Assembly (NCBI RefSeq): GCF_000243735.2 | Contig: NZ_AHMP02000002.1 | Location: 1 to 64,000, forward strand | Origin: Leptospira kmetyi serovar Malaysia str. Bejo-Iso9 | GTDB taxonomy: Bacteria; Spirochaetota; Leptospiria; Leptospirales; Leptospiraceae | Reading direction: 5' to 3' | DNA: 64,000 nucleotides | Shown here: positions 35,213 through 42,872 of the stretch, piece by piece | Layout: every line of letters starts with the position of its first letter | Numbering within the stretch: position 1 is the first letter of the stretch | Translations under genes and position numbers: made by a program | Notes under the pieces: model-generated | The model's database searches: none | What the model saw: the letters and a program-made list of their open reading frames with translations, nothing else | What the model was told of the DNA's origin: nothing

Positions 35213-37001
35213 ATTTCTTGGTAGAGGTTTTATTCAGCCGGGAACGCGCGGCGCGTTTCGAACAAAAGCACAATCAGCGGGAATTTCTCCCGATCTAAAT
35301 ACGCTCATTCTGATCGGTCCGGCGGACAACGGATACGATACAAACGATTCTAGTTTAGAATCTTCTAAACGAATCCTTGAGTTTGGTGGAGCCGACGAGG
35401 CTCGTTCCATTCTCTACTCCGGAGATTTAGCGGATGCGGTGATCAGCGCATTTTCTCCTTCGAAGGATTCTAGGTTTTCTTCGGGTCCGCAAACGATTAA
35501 AGCGTTAAACATTTCGCCTAACGTTCGCGCGTCGTTTACAGCAAACACGACCCTTACGGGTACAACAGTAGTTGTACAAGGTGTTATTCCCGGACCTCGG
35601 GGAAATCAAATCAGGTTCCGCGTCACAAGCGGAGGAACAATTCTCCAAGTAGGGGACGGCGATGGAATTCAAACCTCAACACCACTTGAGTCGAATGATC
35701 TTCGGATTCGCTATGTCGGGGATGCCGGGAACGCAACAATTTCTTTTGATGGTTCAGAACTTCGAATCACTCTTTCCGGTACGGCTTCGACAGATGGTTC
35801 TGCGGACTTAATCGTTCCGGTAAAGGATTACGCAACACTTCAAGAGATCGTAGGTTTTGTTTCAAGTAGAACCGGATACGAAATTTCTCTTTTATCTGCG
35901 CCGGACAAGAAAACTTCGACCCTGGATCATATTCTTTTAACCGAGAATGTCGATGTCAAATCGAACTCGGTTACTCTCAAGTCCCTCCTTTACCAACAGG
36001 AACAATTCTTTTTAGGAAACAGTCTCGCGGAGATAAAATCGGGTGCGGTCAGAAAACCTCTCTCCGACATGGCCGCCTTTGCGTATTTGTCGGGTGGAAG
36101 CACAGGAGTCGTAACTCCGCAAGCCTATCTCAATGCGATCGATACCGTATTTGATACTGAGATTTGTAAGGGCTTTTATGTAAACGTTTGTACCTCTCTT
36201 ACAAGTGTTGTTCTGTATCTCGCGGACAAGCTGGCGAGCGCAAACTCTCCCGAGGGTGCGGACGAAAGATTCGGCGGAGCCGGACTTGATTTAACAAAAT
36301 CCTTTGATCAAAGAATCGATGATATTAAGGGAACGAACTCCGAGTTTCTTGTTTTAGGATTCTCACCTGTCACTCGTTACGCTTCCGATCGCGTTACTTT
36401 AAAAACGTATCCGGGTTGGATGACGTCTGTTTTACACAACGCAATCAAAGCAAGTTCGAACGTACGCGAAACCGTAACCTACAAAGACCTCAACCTTGTA
36501 GATGCGCCGGAGAAACTCACCAAAACACAAATTAAAAAAGTCCTTCGAGCAGGTGGTCTTGTTATTACGAGAAAACCGAACGCTGGACCTTTCAAAATTG
36601 AATTCGCAGTCACAGCGTATCAAAGCCAAAACTTAATTAAGAATCAAGCCTCAACAATTTGTACGGCACTTGCCCTTGTAAAAGATTTCCGGGAATGGCT
36701 TGATTCCACCTTTATCGGTGAGGTTCCGACCGATCCTTCAGCTCTCGGCTCCAATCTTACGGACGCGGACATACGTACCGCCGTTATACAACGTTTTCGT
36801 AATGTGTACATTGGTCAGTATGGTTGGCTTACTCGAAACATATATACGGGTGAACCGGCGTTTCGAGAGGACTTCGATATACGACGCGACGGAGACGTAA
36901 TCTATTTCGTTTTCCCTGACGGCAAGATCGTAACCCCGATCAACTATATGTTTTTCCTGATCAATCTCGATGTCGTGCGCGGCGTGAGTAACGGGGGTTG
37001 A
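35193..37001 (+). CDS. Contractile tail sheath protein, 602 aa
   Basis: TTG start at 35193 with strong GGAGGGGG upstream. N-terminus IQPGTRGAFRTKAQSAGISP then NTLILIGPADNG is the usual sheath opening. A large beta-rich insertion follows, then the conserved C-terminal core: LKTYPGWMTSVLHNAIKASS, VTAYQSQNLIKNQASTICTA, ALVKDFREWLDSTFIGEVPT and NYMFFLINLDVVRG. Placement just before the tube gene and overall length make this a firm call; it shows the virion is a myovirus. Confidence 0.9.
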   Translation: MGTRDVEFLGRGFIQPGTRGAFRTKAQSAGISPDLNTLILIGPADNGYDTNDSSLESSKRILEFGGADEARSILYSGDLADAVISAFSPSKDSRFSSGPQTIKALNISPNVRASFTANTTLTGTTVVVQGVIPGPRGNQIRFRVTSGGTILQVGDGDGIQTSTPLESNDLRIRYVGDAGNATISFDGSELRITLSGTASTDGSADLIVPVKDYATLQEIVGFVSSRTGYEISLLSAPDKKTSTLDHILLTENVDVKSNSVTLKSLLYQQEQFFLGNSLAEIKSGAVRKPLSDMAAFAYLSGGSTGVVTPQAYLNAIDTVFDTEICKGFYVNVCTSLTSVVLYLADKLASANSPEGADERFGGAGLDLTKSFDQRIDDIKGTNSEFLVLGFSPVTRYASDRVTLKTYPGWMTSVLHNAIKASSNVRETVTYKDLNLVDAPEKLTKTQIKKVLRAGGLVITRKPNAGPFKIEFAVTAYQSQNLIKNQASTICTALALVKDFREWLDSTFIGEVPTDPSALGSNLTDADIRTAVIQRFRNVYIGQYGWLTRNIYTGEPAFREDFDIRRDGDVIYFVFPDGKIVTPINYMFFLINLDVVRGVSNGG

Positions 37002-37003
37002 TC

Positions 37004-37435
37004 ATGGCAAAATCGGCTAGACCAAATCCAGCGGTACTTACGGGGAATGACGCCATTGTCAAAATAAACGGAATGGCCGTGGGCTTTATGAAGAGCCTAC
37101 GTGTGAATATTAACAACCACCAAGAAAGAATTCAAGCAATAGGAACAAGAAAACCGAAAGGTTTAAAATCGTTAGACTGGCAGGGAACGGCTTCGGGTGA
37201 GTTTCATATTTTAAAGACCGCGATCGAGGGAGTCGTTCAAATCGACACGTTTCACGACGAACACGCAGACGATCTTTACGACATTTTAGTAATCGACAAA
37301 ATTTCAGGAAAACGTGTCGGGCTTTTAACGGGTGCGGTAAATACGGAGGGGTTCGGAATTTCTAATAACGAACTCTCAGGCCGTGAGATAGAATTCGAAC
37401 TTGTTGATTGGGAACCGATGGAGGCGTTTAACTAA
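37004..37435 (+). CDS. Tail tube protein, 143 aa
   Basis: ATG at 37004 with GGGGG upstream. Small beta-barrel pattern: NDAIVKINGMAVGFMKSLRV, then WQGTASGEFHILKTAIEGVV and GREIEFELVDWEPMEA. It follows the sheath gene directly and precedes the chaperone and tape measure, the canonical order. It forms the inner tube through which DNA passes. Confidence 0.85.
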   Translation: MAKSARPNPAVLTGNDAIVKINGMAVGFMKSLRVNINNHQERIQAIGTRKPKGLKSLDWQGTASGEFHILKTAIEGVVQIDTFHDEHADDLYDILVIDKISGKRVGLLTGAVNTEGFGISNNELSGREIEFELVDWEPMEAFN

Positions 37436-37480
37436 CCTTTCAATTCTCCGATTCTCGTGTATTCGGTTTAATCTCTTTTT

Positions 37481-38128
37481 ATGAGAATCCTTGATCCGAA
37501 TACACGAGTTACTTTATCCGCGAAATACGAAGGAGAATCGTATCAGTTTGAAGCCGAAATTGCTGATCCTTCCTTAGAGATCGACATTGACATTGCGATC
37601 GCAAAACGTTTGAACGGTGCCTATCTCGAATCAATACGAAATTATACGTATGGATATATCCGTGCAACGACTACACTCAATCTTGTTATCAAAGAAATTC
37701 CAGAGAACTTTCCGATCCAAGATTTAGATAACTTCGAAAGAATCCGGGACAAGGAATTCGTGATTCATCTTTTTAAAGAATACGAAAAGAAAGAGAACTG
37801 GTTTAGATCAGAGTTAAAAAAAAATCGGGACACTCGACGCTCTTTCAAACGAGGAGAATCTTTACGACCTTCTTCTAATGACGAAGTTTCAAATCTTCCC
37901 CAGGGGAGTGAAGCACCTCGGGAACTTCTACCCGGAACAGAAACGATTTCTAATCGAAGCGATTTCGAGGGTGGACATTCAGAAACTTCTAAAGAGAATC
38001 AATCTTCTTTCCCAAAGAAAGCAGGTGATGAAAACCGAACCAGACCAATTCCTAACGGATTTATCCCCGACAATCAAAACTATCCTGGAAACGGAAGCCG
38101 GGTATTCAAAAGAGATGCTAACGCATGA
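37481..38128 (+). CDS. Tail assembly chaperone, zero-frame product (gpG/gp41-like), 215 aa
   Basis: Residues 1-112 read as a real domain (VTLSAKYEGESYQFEAEIAD; LDNFERIRDKEFVIHLFKEY). After the Lys run at about 113 the zero frame becomes Ser/Arg/Pro/Asn-rich and unlike a folded protein, while another frame becomes protein-like. This is the layout of tail chaperones whose longer form is made by frameshifting. ATG at 37481. It probably binds the tape measure during tail assembly. Confidence 0.8.
   Translation: MRILDPNTRVTLSAKYEGESYQFEAEIADPSLEIDIDIAIAKRLNGAYLESIRNYTYGYIRATTTLNLVIKEIPENFPIQDLDNFERIRDKEFVIHLFKEYEKKENWFRSELKKNRDTRRSFKRGESLRPSSNDEVSNLPQGSEAPRELLPGTETISNRSDFEGGHSETSKENQSSFPKKAGDENRTRPIPNGFIPDNQNYPGNGSRVFKRDANA
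37816..37824 (+). other. A9 slippery run in the tail chaperone
   Basis: Nine consecutive adenines, read in the chaperone frame as AAA AAA AAT after TTA. A -2 ribosomal shift (or +1, or RNA-polymerase slippage) moves translation into the frame that is open from 37818 to 38189. The destination frame has a TAA at 37815-37817, so entry is possible only at or after the run. Confidence 0.75.
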
Positions 38129-38189
38129 AGCAAACCTCAAAAAACAGGAAATTCTTAAACTTATCGATTCCGAGTTAAAGAATGTCTAG
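37818..38189 (+). CDS. Frameshift extension of the tail chaperone (GT-like), about 122 codons
   Basis: The frame reads KKIGTLDALSNEENLYDLLL then MTKFQIFPRGVKHLGNFYPE and continues as a helical domain to 38189. An internal ATG at 37878 could start it alone, but the coherent sequence upstream of that ATG argues for fusion to the first 114 codons, giving about 236 residues. The stop overlaps the tape-measure start by 8 nt. It is the counterpart of lambda GT or the Mu gp41/42 fusion. Confidence 0.75.
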   Translation, partial: KKIGTLDALSNEENLYDLLLMTKFQIFPRGVKHLGNFYPEQKRFLIEAISRVDIQKLLKRINLLSQRKQVMKTEPDQFLTDLSPTIKTILETEAGYSKEMLTHEANLKKQEILKLIDSELKNV

Positions 38190-39861
38190 CGAACACATAG
38201 ATATTTCGGTCCGGGCAAATCCAGATTTCAAAGGTGTTGATAAGGAAATTGAGCGGGTCGCGCGAAAAGCAAAAAAAGACGTAAAGGTTCCGAGTTCTCC
38301 CGGAGGCGGAGAAGGTAGCGGAAAAGGTGGGTCTTGGTATCCTAAGAATTTCAAAAAACGTTTTAAAGAATCTGCCTCCAAATACGGAAACGGAAGTGCA
38401 ATCGCAAACAAGATCGGTGCAGACGGCTCGGATCTTGACGAGACCGGTCACGGAGGTTTCTACAACGCATTAGATAAAAAGATTTCAGCGGCTAAGGATC
38501 TTCTTTCTAAGAAGAAAAAGAAAAAAGGATCTGGAGAGGAAGAAGAATCAAGCGATGGTTCCACCTCTGGCTTAACAAATCTTAGCGGTGCTAAGCAATT
38601 CTCAATTCAAAAAGCAGAACTTAAAATCCAATCCGCAAATCTGGACAAGGGAGGTCTTGGGAATCTTCCGGGTACCGGTGGAGGCGGGAACGGTACCGAC
38701 GGCGGATCGGTAAAAGGTCAGACTCTTTCCTCAGCGGCGGGATCACTTCCTTTTGTCGGCGCGCTCTTCGCGGTAGCGGGTGGAGTTTTAAAAACAATCT
38801 CTGCGATCGGCGAGCAGTATCACGCCGCAATGCAATCGCAAGCCTCTACGATTGGAGCGACCGGCCGCTATCTCGGAGGAGGTGGCGGATATTTTTCAAA
38901 CGCAGAGCTCGCGCAAGCAAACGTTATGCGCGGTCGCGTCACCGGTAATTCCGTTTATGGAAAAGGAAACCAAATCGATTCCGAAACAATTCAATTCGCC
39001 TCCTCACAAGGGAAGGGGTTATCTGAGGTTGTACGCGAGCTCGAGACGATCCGAAAAGAATCAAAGAATGCTAATTTAGGATATTTGCGGGGAGGCGCAA
39101 ATGCTACAGGTTTCGGCGAACTTCGTCAATCTGAGTATATTTCAAAACTTGCAAGTATTTCGGAAAATCTTCGTGCGAAAGGCTACTCCGGTGATATTTC
39201 CGATTATGCTAAATTCTCTGCGGGAATCGGGAGGGGAGACGGATCCAGAATGGACCCGACTCGGAAAATGGCTCTCGCGGAACAACTTTCTGATCAAGGT
39301 AGGAACGGAGCGTTCGGAGGAGGAATCTTCGGCTCTCTGTCTATGGCGGAATCCTTTAAGGCAAACGGAGGTGACGTTTTCAAAGCGATCCGAGATTCCG
39401 AAAAGAACCCTGGAAAGTACATGTCTTCCGCACTTTCAGGTCTTGACGGCAACATGCGCGGAATTATTCAAAAAATGTCCGGCGGAAGTTTTTCGGAAAT
39501 GTCGGATCTAAAATTCGGTTACAAGGATTTTGGTTCGGATAACTCTGCGATCAAAGCCGGTTACAACAAAGGTCTTGAGCTGGATAACCTGAAAAAAGAG
39601 ACGTTTGCGTCGGATGTCGGCGCGGACGCGGCTCAGGTCGGTTACGATCTAAATAAGGGAATGTTAGACCTTTTCAAAGAAAATCAGAAGGCTATGAGTT
39701 CTTTGACTCAGGTGGTTGGGGGGATAGAGAAGGCTCTGCTTCCGGTAGTTTCAACGGGGATTTCCGCGATTGTGAGCGATGTTCAAAAAATTACGGGGGA
39801 TTTAATGAAATTGGCGTCGATTTTTTCGAATCCGAGCGGACTGTTGATTCGGTCCAAATAA
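38182..39861 (+). CDS. Tape measure protein, 559 aa
   Basis: Sets tail length and is injected with the DNA. Starts VRANPDFKGVDKEIERVARK, then a Lys-rich stretch and Gly/Ser-rich segments, with hydrophobic stretches SLPFVGALFAVAGGVLKTIS and TQVVGGIEKALLPVVSTGIS that could insert in membrane. Helical and repetitive composition and position after the chaperone are typical. At 559 residues it is short for a myovirus, so the tail is predicted to be short (roughly 80-90 nm by the usual 1.5 angstrom per residue rule). Confidence 0.85.
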   Translation: MSSEHIDISVRANPDFKGVDKEIERVARKAKKDVKVPSSPGGGEGSGKGGSWYPKNFKKRFKESASKYGNGSAIANKIGADGSDLDETGHGGFYNALDKKISAAKDLLSKKKKKKGSGEEEESSDGSTSGLTNLSGAKQFSIQKAELKIQSANLDKGGLGNLPGTGGGGNGTDGGSVKGQTLSSAAGSLPFVGALFAVAGGVLKTISAIGEQYHAAMQSQASTIGATGRYLGGGGGYFSNAELAQANVMRGRVTGNSVYGKGNQIDSETIQFASSQGKGLSEVVRELETIRKESKNANLGYLRGGANATGFGELRQSEYISKLASISENLRAKGYSGDISDYAKFSAGIGRGDGSRMDPTRKMALAEQLSDQGRNGAFGGGIFGSLSMAESFKANGGDVFKAIRDSEKNPGKYMSSALSGLDGNMRGIIQKMSGGSFSEMSDLKFGYKDFGSDNSAIKAGYNKGLELDNLKKETFASDVGADAAQVGYDLNKGMLDLFKENQKAMSSLTQVVGGIEKALLPVVSTGISAIVSDVQKITGDLMKLASIFSNPSGLLIRSK

Positions 39862-39984
39862 AAGACAATGTCTTTAATTTTCGATTTTAGGAGAATTTCA
39901 AAAATAATTTTTTTATGATGTTTCATTTTTTAATTTTTTTCTTGAAACAATATATAAAAAGACTAAAAAACGCAAGATTTCAAC

Positions 39985-40006
39985 CTGAATTTAGCGATAA
40001 ATTCAG
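39985..40006 (+). promoter_or_regulatory. Stable hairpin with GCGA loop upstream of accessory genes
   Basis: CTGAATTTA and TAAATTCAG pair exactly around GCGA, a GNRA-type tetraloop. A smaller CCC-GTAAA-GGG element follows at once. There is no T-run after it, so it is more likely a 5' leader structure of the 40035 operon than a terminator. The rest of the 173-bp gap is AT-rich, with a possible TTGAAA promoter element near 39943. Confidence 0.55.
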
Positions 40007-40034
40007 TAGCCCGTAAAGGGTTAATTGGAAATAT

Positions 40035-40607
40035 GTGCTTGTGGAACCAAATAGAATACAATTATTATTAAATGGTGCCTGGAACCCAAGGATTTTCACT
40101 CCCCCCTGGGTTCAGCGATTTCTATTTGAATCGAATGACCCATTTGATGTCCTTTTTAATATAGATGCTATAGAATTCGGGTTCTCGCAAAAATTTATTT
40201 CAATCTATCCTTCAAGCTCAACAATCAAGATCGTATGCAACAATCTTAAAGTTGAAACGATGGAATATGCGAAAAAAGTAGCGGATAGAATTCTTCAGAA
40301 TTTACAGCATACACCAGTTGATTCTGCAGTCATTGAATTATCATTTGAATTAAAGGAAGTTAATGCTTCGATAGAGACCATACAATCGCTAAAAGAAATC
40401 AAAGTGGCTGGGTATGGTATTTCGGCCTTTAAATTTATAAAGATCGAACCAAATATTTTAAATAAAGAAATGTTTATTTCATTAGATAATAGCAATATCC
40501 ATATTCAATTTTTGAACAAATTTAATAGAGATTCTTTTTTAGAAAATTCAATAACCGAAACTGTAACAAAAAACAAAGAGGAGGTTGTAAGATGGGTGTC
40601 AGTATAG
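40035..40607 (+). CDS. Accessory protein of unknown function, 190 aa
   Basis: GTG start at 40035 (a second GTG two codons on). AT-rich, soluble, with alternating strands and helices: RFLFESNDPFDVLFNIDAIE, KFISIYPSSSTIKIVCNNLK, then a long helix MEYAKKVADRILQNLQ. The codon use differs from the tail genes just upstream, suggesting a separate origin. It is first of three tightly spaced genes; the next starts 16 nt before its end. No family recognised. Could be part of a defence or toxin-like unit. Confidence 0.6.
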   Translation: MLVEPNRIQLLLNGAWNPRIFTPPWVQRFLFESNDPFDVLFNIDAIEFGFSQKFISIYPSSSTIKIVCNNLKVETMEYAKKVADRILQNLQHTPVDSAVIELSFELKEVNASIETIQSLKEIKVAGYGISAFKFIKIEPNILNKEMFISLDNSNIHIQFLNKFNRDSFLENSITETVTKNKEEVVRWVSV

Positions 40608-41068
40608 ATGAAATCTTTAGTTTTCCGAGTGTAACTTCAATTCCGAAAGAAATCCCGACTAAAAGAGTAACCATAGATACAAACGAAAAAGGGAATATAG
40701 TTAAATTCGAAATAAACGAATCAGATTATTCTAATATGCTTGCGTTACTAAATAACAAGTTAGGAGACATGGCTTATCTAGACTCGATTAAGACCTTGGC
40801 AATTAAGAACTTAATTAAGAAAACAAATTTTCTTAAATTGATGAGTGAAGTGGATCGAAATATAATTTCAGATGAAGAATTTGAAAATGAGATCCAAGAA
40901 AATGAAGAGAAGTATTTCATAGACTTGAACAAAAAAATTTCTGAACGGGATATTCATATCATTGGAAAGATTATTAGGGATTTAGCGATGGACTTAGATT
41001 CGGATCTCGTTGAAGAAATGTTTTCTTTAACCCCTGAAAATTATGGCGTTCTAATTAAAGACGTTTAG
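40592..41068 (+). CDS. Accessory protein of unknown function, 158 aa
   Basis: ATG at 40592 with a strong GAGGAGG ribosome site. Acidic and helical after a beta-like N-terminus (KRVTIDTNEKGNIVKFEINE; DYSNMLALLNNKLGDMAYLD; RDIHIIGKIIRDLAMDLDSD). Likely forms a complex with the 40035 product because the genes overlap. No family recognised. Confidence 0.6.
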   Translation: MGVSIDEIFSFPSVTSIPKEIPTKRVTIDTNEKGNIVKFEINESDYSNMLALLNNKLGDMAYLDSIKTLAIKNLIKKTNFLKLMSEVDRNIISDEEFENEIQENEEKYFIDLNKKISERDIHIIGKIIRDLAMDLDSDLVEEMFSLTPENYGVLIKDV

Positions 41069-41077
41069 GAAATTTGA

Positions 41078-41509
41078 TTGGCAACTTATACAACTCAATA
41101 TGTTTCAATCGAATGTGATTCAGCATCGATAACGGCGAGAAAATGGATACCAGAGTCGGTTGTGAAAATAGAAAATAAAGGAAGATTTTTTAAATATAAA
41201 ACTGATCGAAATTGTTGGGCAGAAAATCAGAAAGAACTTAATCCCAAAAAAGCGAAAATATGTCCACATTCCAAATTGGAATTAGGAGAAAGATTAGCTG
41301 GAGATAGTTTTCAAATTTTAATTGAAGGGCTAAAAAAATTAGATTTTGATGTCGTTAATAATTCTGCGAAACACAAAGCCTCAAGTACAACGACAAATAG
41401 ATATACATTCATTCAAATAGTCTATCCGTTTAAGTTTATTGAACAACAGCTAATTAAGCAAAGCGAAATTCCGTCTTTTTCATTAGTCAAATTTGATTCT
41501 TCCCTATAA
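41078..41509 (+). CDS. Accessory protein of unknown function, 143 aa
   Basis: TTG start at 41078 with AGGAAA upstream, 9 nt after the previous stop. Contains a single Cys-His pair (AKICPHSKLELGERLAGDSF) and a long beta/helix mix ending TFIQIVYPFKFIEQQLIKQS. Completes the AT-rich three-gene unit. No family recognised. Confidence 0.6.
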   Translation: MATYTTQYVSIECDSASITARKWIPESVVKIENKGRFFKYKTDRNCWAENQKELNPKKAKICPHSKLELGERLAGDSFQILIEGLKKLDFDVVNNSAKHKASSTTTNRYTFIQIVYPFKFIEQQLIKQSEIPSFSLVKFDSSL

Positions 41510-41634
41510 TCATTGATAACGTCGTGAATCTTCCGAATATTTTAAACAAAATGATAGGATAGTGTTGTTGTCCTTAAATTTGCGCGGCTCTCTACATTAA
41601 ATGAAATCGAAAAAAACAGAGTGTCATGTCATTC
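41510..41634. other. Non-coding gap after the three-gene accessory unit
   Basis: No convincing frame on either strand. It leads directly into the 70-bp repeat and then into another 83 bp of non-coding DNA before the SIR2 stop at 41788. No clear terminator. Confidence 0.5.
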
Positions 41635-41704
41635 ACTTCCGATAATGCCATTTATGTCTCATATAATGCGCATACGTTTTTGAGTGTACTGGCACATCGG
41701 TAAC
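41635..41704. repeat. 70-bp boundary repeat, copy A
   Basis: Begins ACTTCCGATAAT and ends CTGGCACATCGGTAAC. The two ends are imperfectly complementary (TTCCGATAATGCCA against TGGCACATCGGTAA, with one bulge), so a single strand could fold into a long hairpin. Copy B, of the same 70-bp length and with nearly the same ends but a different middle, lies at 44738 on the other side of the kinase-SIR2 pair. Confidence 0.7.
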
Positions 41705-41787
41705 ACTCTAGACCGGAGTCAGGAGTTAAATCGAACTAAGGCAATTAGATGCAATAATCCCAATAATTTTCTGAATGAGCAATATAA

Positions 41788-42846
41788 TTAATACAAATGT
41801 TTTTCAATAAATTCCATTGCATCGACTTCAAAGTATTTTATCTTCGTATTGTAGAATATATTTTCAATTCTTGATTTCATCGAATCGTCAATAAATTTAT
41901 TCACAATGTGAATTTCTTTTTCTTGTTCAAAAATTCCTTTACTACCGCCTTCTCTCATCATTCGTTCAAATAATAAATCCGAATCTGGAAAAGAATATCC
42001 AATTACATATATTTTCGTGCTTATCTTCATGCGCGACGTTGCTCTAAACCAAATATCATGAATAATATTTGAATCTAACTTTTTTCCAAATACTGGTGGG
42101 ATAATAAAGGGAGCGTAAGGCCACGTCATACCAACCCCCTCGTTGTTAAACGTAACTTGTGTCGCCTCTAGCCATGTTTCACTTCCTCGGGTAATTGGTA
42201 AATTTAGGTAACATTCATTAGATTTCCATGGTGCTTGATGAATTGGTACTGCCCAATTCAACGAACCATGCAACTTGAATAATTTTAAATCTGATTCAAT
42301 ATAGTAATTTGATCCTTTAATGCTATTTTCTAAATTTCTAACTATATGCGGAATAGGGTCTAATATTGGGCCATATCCCGCCCCTGGAGTCCAAGCGCCG
42401 CTCTTAAATAGTAAATTATCCATGATTAAATCATAATTTGTAGAAATTATTGTTGCTTTATGCTTAACAATATAATTTAGCAATTTTTTTAGAATTTCTG
42501 ATCTATGATGAGATCCATTTGAAATAGCTTGGATTATTTTCCGATTCACTATTATGGATGAAATTAATCCAATTAAATGATCGTAAAGTATTGAATAAAT
42601 AGCTATGTTTTCTCCATTCAAAGAAAAAGGAGAATTCTGAAGAAATGTGGCTACCTTTTCAAAATTTACATTTTCCCAGGAATCACCAAAATATTTATTG
42701 ATATAATCAACGAGTAAAGTTCCGTAAAGGTCGTCAGGAATTAAATTATTCTTTTTAGCTTCATATAACAAAGAATTTGCTAGCGGGAATGACGAGTCAA
42801 TTGAATGACTAAATCCTGCGCCCAAAATAAATGTTGAAACGTTCAT
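41788..42846 (-). CDS. SIR2-like NAD-hydrolase-type effector, 352 aa
   Basis: SIR2_2-type fold: nucleotide-binding GAGFS at residues 9-13, STNYD at 135-139 (Asn137/Asp139 candidate catalytic pair), KLHGSLNW at 191-198 (catalytic His193) and VIGYSFPDSD at 281-290. In bacterial defence systems such proteins (ThsA, DSR, SIR2-Argonaute) degrade NAD after phage infection. ATG at 42846, 26 nt after the kinase stop, so the two form one operon. It appears intact. The effector role is inferred from family and partner. Confidence 0.85.
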   Translation of the reverse strand: MNVSTFILGAGFSHSIDSSFPLANSLLYEAKKNNLIPDDLYGTLLVDYINKYFGDSWENVNFEKVATFLQNSPFSLNGENIAIYSILYDHLIGLISSIIVNRKIIQAISNGSHHRSEILKKLLNYIVKHKATIISTNYDLIMDNLLFKSGAWTPGAGYGPILDPIPHIVRNLENSIKGSNYYIESDLKLFKLHGSLNWAVPIHQAPWKSNECYLNLPITRGSETWLEATQVTFNNEGVGMTWPYAPFIIPPVFGKKLDSNIIHDIWFRATSRMKISTKIYVIGYSFPDSDLLFERMMREGGSKGIFEQEKEIHIVNKFIDDSMKSRIENIFYNTKIKYFEVDAMEFIEKHLY

Positions 42847-42872
42847 TTTAATCCGAATTTTATCGAAGATTA

